A stretch of DNA of 64,000 nucleotides from an uncultured Flavobacteriales bacterium (lineage in GTDB: Bacteria; Bacteroidota; Bacteroidia; Flavobacteriales; BACL11). Positions within the stretch are counted from its first letter, which is position 1; every line of letters begins with the position of its first letter. The stretch spans positions 608,850 to 672,849 of the forward strand of contig CALSQD010000002.1 in NCBI GenBank assembly GCA_943788405.1, written 5' to 3'. Shown here in pieces: positions 8,216 to 14,765 of this stretch. The translations under genes and the position numbers were made by a program. The notes below the pieces were generated by a model, which searched no databases, had not been told where the DNA came from, and saw only the letters and a program-made list of their open reading frames with translations.

Positions 8216-9312
8216 TATATAGTAGCGCCATTTTCAATATTAAAAATACTATAAGGGATGTTGGCCTTACTTAATATCTCCTCACTCCTTTCAGCATGCG
8301 TATCTGTAATGAATACTTGCCCAAATACTCCTTTGTTTACAAAACTAATCAATTTTAACACCCTATTGTCATCTAGCTTATCAAAAATATCATCTAATAA
8401 AAGGATAGGTTTAAATCCTATTTGATTTTTAATGAATTCAAATTGAGCTAATTTTAAAGCTATCAAAAATGATTTTTGTTGTCCTTGTGATCCTATTTTT
8501 TTAATAGGATAAGTATTCATTTCAAAAATTATATCATCCTTATGTGTACCTACTTGTGTGTAGTTGCTGGCTCTATCCTTTATTTGAGATGCGCTTAATA
8601 AATCAGCATAGTTGCCTTCATTTAATTGCGACTTATAAGTTAAGTTTACATTTTCCTTACTCCCTGAAATCTCAGCATAGTACTTATTAAAAACAGGAGT
8701 TAGTTCAGCTAAAAAGGTAGTTCTTTCTTTATTTATTGTTGTGCCAAGGTCAATAAGTTGCTTATCATATATCTCAAGTGTTATTTCATCAAAATAACCT
8801 CTTTCAGCAAATTGCTTTAATAATGCGTTTCTTTGTTTTAAAGCTTTGCTGTACTGTATTAGTATTTGCAAATAGCTTTGTTTGTATTGTGCAATACTGC
8901 TATCCAAGTATTTACGCCTTACTTCACTCCCTTCTAGTATTAAGTTAGTATCAGTTGGTGATATTATAATGCTAGGAAACTGACCAATATGTTCTGAAAA
9001 ACGCTTGTATCGTTTTTGATTGCGTTTTATTACCTTTCCCTCTCCTTCCTTTAGGTTGCATTGTATTTCATCAGCTACCTCTTTTTTCTCAAAGCTCCCT
9101 TTTAGCATAAAATAGTCCTTTTCAAACTGAATATTTTGTGCATCAATATGATTGAAATAGCTTTTTGTTTGCGATAAATAATGTATAGCATCCAGTATAT
9201 TTGTTTTTCCGGCACCATTATCACCCACAAAACAATTTACTTGTTCAGTAAAGGAAAAACTACTTTGACTATGGTTTTTAAACTGATTTAATTGTAGGTT
9301 TTTTAAATGCAA
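8215..9312 (-). CDS. recF: DNA replication and repair protein RecF
   Basis: A 365-residue SMC-like ATPase that loads RecA at gaps with RecO/RecR. Walker A is VGDNGAGKTNILDAIHYLS (near residues 29-47), the signature is KIGSQGQQKSFLIALKLAQ, and Walker B is PILLLDDIFDKLD. Length is normal. The start appears to be TTG at 9312; the protein from there (HLKNLQLNQFKNH) aligns with the usual RecF N-terminus and no ATG lies nearby. It heads the recF-DUF721-umuD operon and is divergent from the TPR gene. Confidence 0.95.
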   Translation of the reverse strand: MHLKNLQLNQFKNHSQSSFSFTEQVNCFVGDNGAGKTNILDAIHYLSQTKSYFNHIDAQNIQFEKDYFMLKGSFEKKEVADEIQCNLKEGEGKVIKRNQKRYKRFSEHIGQFPSIIISPTDTNLILEGSEVRRKYLDSSIAQYKQSYLQILIQYSKALKQRNALLKQFAERGYFDEITLEIYDKQLIDLGTTINKERTTFLAELTPVFNKYYAEISGSKENVNLTYKSQLNEGNYADLLSASQIKDRASNYTQVGTHKDDIIFEMNTYPIKKIGSQGQQKSFLIALKLAQFEFIKNQIGFKPILLLDDIFDKLDDNRVLKLISFVNKGVFGQVFITDTHAERSEEILSKANIPYSIFNIENGATI

Positions 9313-9355
9313 TGGTTTTAGATTGGTTTTAGTATTTCAGTTATCACAAAAAACT

Positions 9356-9363
9356 TATATTTG
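9356..9363 (+). promoter_or_regulatory. Bacteroidota -7 box upstream of the TPR gene
   Basis: TATATTTG matches TAnnTTTG exactly and lies 20 bp before the ATG at 9384. A -33 TTTG is not clear. Confidence 0.6.
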
Positions 9364-9383
9364 CGGTCCAAAAATAAGATTAA

Positions 9384-10067
9384 ATGGCTAAAAAAGATAA
9401 CAAAACAGAAGATCAATTTGCACAAATTGAACAAACACTAACAAGAACAGAACAATACATTGAAGATAATCAGAAAAATCTGATGACAGCAGTAGGAGCT
9501 ATTGTAGCTGTTGTTGCATTATTCATAGGGTATCAGAACCTTTATATTGCTCCAATGGAGAAAGAAGCACAAACAGATATGTTCATGGCTGAGCTTTATT
9601 TTCAAAAAGATTCGTTCAATTTAGCTTTAAATGGTGACGGACAATATTTAGGATTTATTGATATTGCTGATGAGTACAGCTCAACTAAAGCAGGAGCTTT
9701 GGCTAACTATTATGCAGGATTATCCTATTTAAATACGGGTGATTTTGAAAATGCAATTGAATATTTAGGTAATTTTTCATCTGATGATGTAGTACTTTCA
9801 TCTTTAGCATTAGGTTGTATTGGTGATGCTTACATGGAACTTGCGGATACTGACAATGCACTAAGCTACTATGAAGATGCAGCAGGAAATGATGATAATG
9901 AATTTACAACTCCAAGATATATGCTTAAGCAAGCAAAGATACATGAAGCAAATGGTGATGTTGCTGATGCTTTAGCTTTATACAAAGGAATTGAAGCTGA
10001 CTATAAAACTTCTCGTGAAGGAAATGGAATTGAAAAATACATTGCCCGAGCTGAAAACGCACAGTAA
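9384..10067 (+). CDS. membrane-anchored TPR protein, YfgM-like
   Basis: A 227-residue protein with a soluble N-terminus of about 30 residues, one transmembrane segment (NLMTAVGAIVAVVALFIGY, about residues 31-49) and a C-terminal region of tetratricopeptide repeats (GALANYYAGLSYLNTGDFENAI, LGCIGDAYMELADTDNALSYY). The layout matches YfgM-like ancillary translocon or tol-pal-like TPR proteins, in which the TPR part lies in the periplasm. Its stop overlaps the ribH start by one base (TAATG), so the two are cotranscribed. The functional link to riboflavin synthesis is unclear. Confidence 0.8.
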   Translation: MAKKDNKTEDQFAQIEQTLTRTEQYIEDNQKNLMTAVGAIVAVVALFIGYQNLYIAPMEKEAQTDMFMAELYFQKDSFNLALNGDGQYLGFIDIADEYSSTKAGALANYYAGLSYLNTGDFENAIEYLGNFSSDDVVLSSLALGCIGDAYMELADTDNALSYYEDAAGNDDNEFTTPRYMLKQAKIHEANGDVADALALYKGIEADYKTSREGNGIEKYIARAENAQ

Positions 10068-10546
10068 TGGCTACAAAAAATACTAACCTCTCCCATTTTA
10101 ATAAGGAAGAAGTTCCCAATGCCAAAGGTTTATCCTTTGGTATTGTTGTTTCTGAGTGGAACGAAAACATTACTGAAGGCTTATACAATGGAGCATATGA
10201 TGCTTTAATTGAATGTGGCGCTAATGCTAGTGATATAACAAGAATAGATGTTCCAGGAAGCTATGAGTTAGTGTTTGGAGCTAAGGTTGCTGCTAAGCAA
10301 AGTCCTGATGCAATTATTTGCTTAGGCTCTGTTATACAGGGAGAAACAAAACATTTTGATTTTGTATGCAATGCTGTGGCAATGGGAATTAAGGATTTAA
10401 ATATTAGCTTAGATATCCCAGTTATATTTGGGGTTTTGACTGATAATACTATGGAACAAGCCGTAAACAGATCAGGCGGTGAGCATGGAAATAAAGGAAT
10501 TGAAGCTGCCATTACAGCTATAAAAATGGCGGTTTTAAATCAATAA
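10067..10546 (+). CDS. ribH: 6,7-dimethyl-8-ribityllumazine synthase
   Basis: A 159-residue lumazine synthase, the penultimate step of riboflavin synthesis (5-amino-6-ribitylaminouracil plus dihydroxybutanone phosphate). Family motifs are visible: IVVSEWNENIT, the substrate loop VPGSYELVFGAK, CLGSVIQGETKHFDFVC with the catalytic His, and FGVLTDNTMEQAVNRSGG. Length is normal. It is the second gene of a two-gene operon. No FMN riboswitch was seen upstream. Confidence 0.96.
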   Translation: MATKNTNLSHFNKEEVPNAKGLSFGIVVSEWNENITEGLYNGAYDALIECGANASDITRIDVPGSYELVFGAKVAAKQSPDAIICLGSVIQGETKHFDFVCNAVAMGIKDLNISLDIPVIFGVLTDNTMEQAVNRSGGEHGNKGIEAAITAIKMAVLNQ

Positions 10547-10561
10547 ACTTTTTATTTGCTT

Positions 10562-10595
10562 TTTGTTTTTTAAAAGCTAAAAAGTTTTAAGTTTG
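10562..10595 (+). promoter_or_regulatory. candidate promoter of tRNA-Arg
   Basis: TTTG at 10562-10565 and TAAGTTTG at 10588-10595 resemble the Bacteroidota -33/-7 pair, with a 22-bp gap where 19 is usual. The mature tRNA begins 17 bp downstream. Confidence 0.55.
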
Positions 10596-10611
10596 CAGCC
10601 CAATTTACAAT

Positions 10612-10685
10612 GGTCGAGTAGCTCAGCTGGATAGAGCATCTGCCTTCTAAGCAGACGGTCACAGGTTCGAATCCTGTCTCGATCA
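10612..10685 (+). tRNA. tRNA-Arg (anticodon TCT)
   Basis: A complete cloverleaf. The acceptor GGTCGAG pairs with CTCGATC (one G-T wobble), the D stem is GCTC/GAGC, the anticodon stem TCTGC/GCAGA encloses loop CTTCTAA with anticodon TCT, and the T arm is ACAGG-TTCGAAT-CCTGT. The discriminator is A and CCA is not encoded. It is the intact copy at the left boundary of the integrated element. Confidence 0.97.
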
Positions 10686-10687
10686 CT
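10621..10687 (+). repeat. left attachment repeat (tRNA-Arg 3' part)
   Basis: A 67-bp stretch from the D arm of tRNA-Arg through two bases past the discriminator is identical to 24994-25060. It is the left direct repeat of the integrated element. Confidence 0.93.
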
Positions 10688-10692
10688 CTTTT

Positions 10693-10721
10693 AAACCTTA
10701 CCTATCTGGTAGGGTTTTTTT
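10693..10721 (+). terminator. terminator after the intact tRNA-Arg
   Basis: A 10-bp stem (10693-10702 / 10708-10717, one T-G pair) is followed by a run of seven Ts. It lies on the element side of the left attachment repeat. Confidence 0.8.
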
Positions 10722-11094
10722 GGTTAATCACCTGATTAGATTGATGAATTATAATAGCTGTAATAGTCATTGATTTAAAAGCCTTACGTTTTCCAAATAT
10801 ACAAAATAATTATGTAAATAAGTACATAATGGGCAGTAAATAGACAGTTAAAAAAAGCCAAAAAATTTGGAGGTAAAAATCTTAAAAACATACCCCACCC
10901 TTTCGATAATAGTTGTTTTCTATAGCCAACACCTGTTCATATATTGGGGTATAATCCTCACATTCTTGACACCTAAATATTTTTTATTTTTTTTAATCTC
11001 CTAACAAATATGCCTTCCCCCATCTCTAAATTCACTCATAATATTGATTGTCAATACTTTAATTAACATGTAATTTGGTCTTTCGTTTTGGGTT
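10722..11094. other. non-coding left end of the element
   Basis: About 370 bp with no convincing gene. It contains the 12-mer TAGACAGTTAAA at 10841-10852, repeated in the same orientation at 24948-24959 close to the right end. This is a possible integrase arm site. Otherwise it is A/T-rich with several pyrimidine runs. I see nothing else I can name. Confidence 0.5.
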
Positions 11095-12021
11095 TTAAAT
11101 CTCCGCTGTAGTATTAAGGTCTGTCTTAGCTTGTTTGATAGCATTTTTTTTACCTTCAAATTCAAATGCATCAGCTAAATCCCAACCCTCTTTATATTCT
11201 TTCTTTTCAATGATATTTGATACTGTTATATTATATCCCTTTTCATTTAGCTTTTTAGCGGTCTCACTCCATTTATCATAACAACCTTTATCAGGGTAAG
11301 ATATGATATCTTTATTTATTAATGGTTTAAGAAAATCATGCTTAAAACCTAAGAGTGATCCAGTGGACATCCATGTGTATTCAGGCATCTCTAAACTCAT
11401 TATAAGAGCTGTCTTCTCACTTTCAACAATTGCAACCTTTTTTACATTATCATTCAACAAATGTAGACCAAATAGACATTGCTTAAGATTATAATTAGTC
11501 TTTTTCATTGCAAAATGTACCCAATTAATTTTAGGTTTCCCATCATTATTCTTAATTCTCTTTCCTGTCTCAGTGTTATAAGACATTATTTTTCCCGTCC
11601 TTATTTTTCCTGTATCATCCATTTGCCAAAAAATAGCTGCCCCATTATACATATTAGCTGTTCCTATATTGTACTTTTTTATAATCTGTTCAACTTTATT
11701 CTTTTCATACTTTTTAAACAAGTATTGAACGAGCGGATTAATATCAAAACATTTAATAGTTTGATTTAGAATTTCATACTGAATAGTACTTACTTTTAAT
11801 TTCACTTCTTCATTTATATGGTATTTAGGTTCATAGCTTTTAGTATTTGTAGGTTTATGGAAATGTGCACACTTTTGCAGTCTATCACAGCGTCCAAATT
11901 CTGGATCAGCGTAATTGTTAGTTTCATTATTAATATATCTAACAAAGCGATTTTTTTTTCCACACTTTGGGCATTTAAACTTCTTGCTTGTTGGGTCTAA
12001 TTTATATTTGTATTGTGTCAT
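11095..12021 (-). CDS. DUF6371/toprim-like primase-related protein
   Basis: A 308-residue protein. The N-terminus has a zinc-finger-like CPKCGKK (residues about 18-24) and a second Cys/His cluster (GRCDRLQKCAHFHK), as in phage-type primases. The middle contains VAIVESEKTALIMSL, resembling the toprim glutamate motif, and a later acidic stretch ISYPDKGCYDKW is in the place of the toprim aspartates. Proteins of this type (DUF6371) are common on Bacteroidota mobile elements. It lies downstream of the RepA-like ATPase gene, so a role in element replication is likely but inferred. Confidence 0.65.
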   Translation of the reverse strand: MTQYKYKLDPTSKKFKCPKCGKKNRFVRYINNETNNYADPEFGRCDRLQKCAHFHKPTNTKSYEPKYHINEEVKLKVSTIQYEILNQTIKCFDINPLVQYLFKKYEKNKVEQIIKKYNIGTANMYNGAAIFWQMDDTGKIRTGKIMSYNTETGKRIKNNDGKPKINWVHFAMKKTNYNLKQCLFGLHLLNDNVKKVAIVESEKTALIMSLEMPEYTWMSTGSLLGFKHDFLKPLINKDIISYPDKGCYDKWSETAKKLNEKGYNITVSNIIEKKEYKEGWDLADAFEFEGKKNAIKQAKTDLNTTAEI

Positions 12022-12023
12022 AA

Positions 12024-12078
12024 GGTTTAAACGTTCAAAGGTTTATCGGTTTAAGTGCCTATATATAGGCACTAAACC
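12024..12078. promoter_or_regulatory. perfect 20-bp palindrome flanked by GGTTTA heptamers
   Basis: AGTGCCTATATATAGGCACT at 12054-12073 is a perfect 20-bp palindrome. On its left are three direct GGTTTAA-type copies (12024-12030, 12040-12046, 12048-12054), and on its right the inverted TAAACC (12073-12078). The block lies between the two replication-type genes of the element. The layout resembles iterons plus an operator or hairpin, so it could be a replication origin or an autoregulatory site. Confidence 0.5.
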
Positions 12079-12087
12079 TATGAATAA

Positions 12088-13191
12088 CTAAACTGATTGT
12101 TTATTTATAGTATATGGCTTTCCATGTCCTTCTTGAGTTAACATATTCTGTTCTTTTAAATATGAAATGTATTCCTTGATCTTATTATTTCCAGTCCCTT
12201 TTTTACATGATTTAAGCACCTCTATCGCATTCTTTACACGTTGTGTTAATTCTGTATACATTAACTTGCTTTGGTATGAGAAAGCCAGTGTTAAGATCTT
12301 ACTATTTTCTTCTTTACTAAAGCTTAAAAGATCAATACTTTTCTTCTTTGAGGATTTAGATGGAATTTCATAGTCATGTAAAATAACAGGAAGACCATAT
12401 TCATTAATTTCAAATGCAAATGGCTCAAATGGTTTATTTCTACAGCTACTTGGTTTTGCAATTGACACCTCTGTGTTAGTGCTGTCAATTTCTACAGCTA
12501 TAACTGTTTCAGCTTTATTAGTAAGCTCAGTACCTAAATGACCTCTGGCCTTCTCACTTCCAGGATTTTCATGAAGCACTACAATTATATGAATACCGTA
12601 CTGCTCTGTCCACTTAAGTAAGTGTGAGGCTATATTTGAGGACTCTGATTCATCATTAATTGAGGTAATGAGATCTCTTATCCCATCAATTACAACAAAA
12701 CCTAAGTTTGGGGTGTTCTCAATGGCGTGCTCAACTAATTTAAACCTTTGTTGAGGGTTTGCTTTTCGTAAACCATAAGTGTGGAGATTTTTTGGTAAAG
12801 AATTTTTAATTTGTCTACAAATCCGTTTAGCTGCTTTTAGCACATGATACTTTGACTGTTCAGTGTCAAAATACAGTACTCTTGATTTATTTGGTTTAAG
12901 AGGGCTCCTGAGCATGTTTTGCATTAGCCCTTCTCCAGTAGCTGCAGAGATAGCCAGATTGATAAAAAATGACTTTTTGCTTTTTGCTTTCCCTTTTACT
13001 AAACTGAAGTTGCCAAGAGTTCCTATAGTAGAATAGGAATTTGATAATTTATCTTTAGCTTCTAATGCTACTTCTGGTGGTGGAATATCTTCAGTTAAAT
13101 CTACTCTGTACTTTTCTAAAAGTTTTGACAACTCATTGCCTTTACTTTCAATTTCATCAGCTATTGCTTTCTTTAAAATTTCTTTGCTCAT
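12088..13191 (-). CDS. RepA/AAA_25-like ATPase of mobile elements
   Basis: A 367-residue RecA-fold ATPase. The Walker A region is the Lys-rich variant SLVKGKAKSKKSFF near residues 63-76. Walker B is LGFVVIDGIRDLI, followed by IHIIVVLHEN. The C-terminal 80 residues look like a small helical DNA-binding domain. Such proteins are helicase-like replication proteins on Bacteroidota plasmids and islands. It lies directly upstream of the primase-like gene. The unusual P-loop is shared by several mobile-element homologs, so I do not regard it as damage. Confidence 0.75.
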   Translation of the reverse strand: MSKEILKKAIADEIESKGNELSKLLEKYRVDLTEDIPPPEVALEAKDKLSNSYSTIGTLGNFSLVKGKAKSKKSFFINLAISAATGEGLMQNMLRSPLKPNKSRVLYFDTEQSKYHVLKAAKRICRQIKNSLPKNLHTYGLRKANPQQRFKLVEHAIENTPNLGFVVIDGIRDLITSINDESESSNIASHLLKWTEQYGIHIIVVLHENPGSEKARGHLGTELTNKAETVIAVEIDSTNTEVSIAKPSSCRNKPFEPFAFEINEYGLPVILHDYEIPSKSSKKKSIDLLSFSKEENSKILTLAFSYQSKLMYTELTQRVKNAIEVLKSCKKGTGNNKIKEYISYLKEQNMLTQEGHGKPYTINKQSV

Positions 13192-13290
13192 ATTTGATTG
13201 CTCTTAATTAAATTTTGAGCTACAAATATTATTGAGTTTTAAATATAAAAGTTTGATGTGTTTGATGTGGTTTGATTAAAACCAATGTAT

Positions 13291-14007
13291 TTACTTGAAG
13301 TTTTTAAATACTTCATCAATACTGTCCTTTAATGAAGGGTAATCACCCTTAGCATTAATTAAGTTGTTTGCTTTAAGTAGAGTTCCTCTTTTAGAGCGAA
13401 TTTTATTTGTTTGACCTACAGCGGTTATCGTGAAGTTAAAGAAGTATTCTTTGATTTTAGTTAGTAGATAGTGAAAGTTTCGATTGTCAATATTTAAATG
13501 TATTTCTTTCTTAGATGCTACTTTTAAAACAGCAATAAAATCTTCCGGGCTACAATCCTCTCTTAGAAACTCAACTTTTAAATTTAGTTGTGTTAAAAGA
13601 GGAAGAATACGCTTGTTTCTAATGGTAATATGTTTTGTGTTTCTTTCTTTTTTGAATCCCAACTTCTCTTCAAAGGCATCAACTAAATGAGAATGTATGC
13701 GATGTGAATAGCTGTTATGTTGCTCTTTTGAATAGTAAACAATATTCTCTATTGATAAATCTCTGACATAAATATAATCTCCTTCTTGATAAGGAAAAGA
13801 CATATCCTTTATTAGGTTATAATTATAGCGAACATCATTTAATAATTCATTTTCATTTTTAAAGAAAACAAAGTACTCACTTAGGATTTTATCAAGTTCT
13901 TTATTGGAGATAAAAAAACTTTGACTTAAACCTTCAATCTTTTCTCCATCATAAACATCTTTTAAATATTTAATTATGTTTTTAATTAAACCTTGATTAT
14001 TATTCAT
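13291..14007 (-). CDS. unrecognised 238-residue element protein
   Basis: No family was recognised. The protein is highly charged, with predicted helices and no signal or membrane segment. The middle has a Lys/Arg-rich part (KKERNTKHITIRNKRILPLL). The C-terminus ends in acidic and aromatic residues. Its ATG directly follows the TAA of the YgjP pseudogene, so it is probably the last gene of the hsdM-hsdS-hsdR-ygjP transcript. Confidence 0.6.
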   Translation of the reverse strand: MNNNQGLIKNIIKYLKDVYDGEKIEGLSQSFFISNKELDKILSEYFVFFKNENELLNDVRYNYNLIKDMSFPYQEGDYIYVRDLSIENIVYYSKEQHNSYSHRIHSHLVDAFEEKLGFKKERNTKHITIRNKRILPLLTQLNLKVEFLREDCSPEDFIAVLKVASKKEIHLNIDNRNFHYLLTKIKEYFFNFTITAVGQTNKIRSKRGTLLKANNLINAKGDYPSLKDSIDEVFKNFK

Positions 14008-14724
14008 TTAATAAATCTGTATTCTACAATCCTTAACCTCTCTATCTAACTTCTTTGCATTACCAGAAACCATATCTAAGAGCTGCCAGAAATCTCTACT
14101 GTGGTTTTTAATCTTAGTATGAACCAGCTCGTGAAGAATAACATAATCTACAAGATGATCAGGTAATCGCATAAGATGTAAGCTTAGGTTGATGCTATTA
14201 TCAAATGAGCAGCTTCCCCATCTTGTTTTAGAATTCTTAACGCAACTTTCTTGTAATCAAACTTGTGCTTTGACGCTAACTCTTCAACTCTCTTTGGGAG
14301 ATATTCCTTGGCTTCTTTTCGCCAGGCACGTTCTATCGCTTTTCTAATTTCATTTTGTACCTCAGCATCTTCTACTTTATTGGATTTGAGGTATTGAAAT
14401 AGTAATCTTATTATTTCTTACAACTGATTTTAGTGTATCCGTATCTGAAACTTTCAGTTCTAAATGATGTGTTCTGGTTTGGAACTTTGTGTCTAAATTA
14501 AAAACAGTAAATAGTTCTTCTGCTTTTTGCATCTTTGAAAGATGTTTCTTAATCCAATCTATACGCTCCTCAGTTGCTTGTTTTGCTTTTTTAAAACTAA
14601 TTGAAGTAGGAACAGATACACGAACACCAGTAAAGGGTTTGATAGTAATGTTTAAACTCTTCGCTTTTTGACTTCGAAATAAAGTCACCTCAACACCCTT
14701 TATGTTTAATACCTGCTCTTCCAT
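14008..14724 (-). pseudogene. YgjP/SprT-like zinc metalloprotease, two frameshifts
   Basis: Three reading frames together give one complete YgjP-like (DUF45) protein. Frame 1 runs from the ATG at 14724 to a stop at 14377. A second frame continues with VEDAEVQNEIRKAIERAWRK. A third frame carries KTRWGSCSFDNSINL and the zinc motif HELVHTKIKNH to the TAA at 14008. One extra base near 14382 and one missing base near 14245 explain the breaks. YgjP genes often follow hsdR. Either the gene is decayed or the assembly has two indel errors; the catalytic region is otherwise fully conserved. Confidence 0.85.
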
Positions 14725-14765
14725 TAGTAGTGCTGAATAATATACTTCATTAACTGCTCGAGAAA

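Noticed and set aside
10722-11094. A gene for an excisionase at the left end of the element
   Set aside because: No open frame with a start, a helix-turn-helix pattern or a promoter was found.
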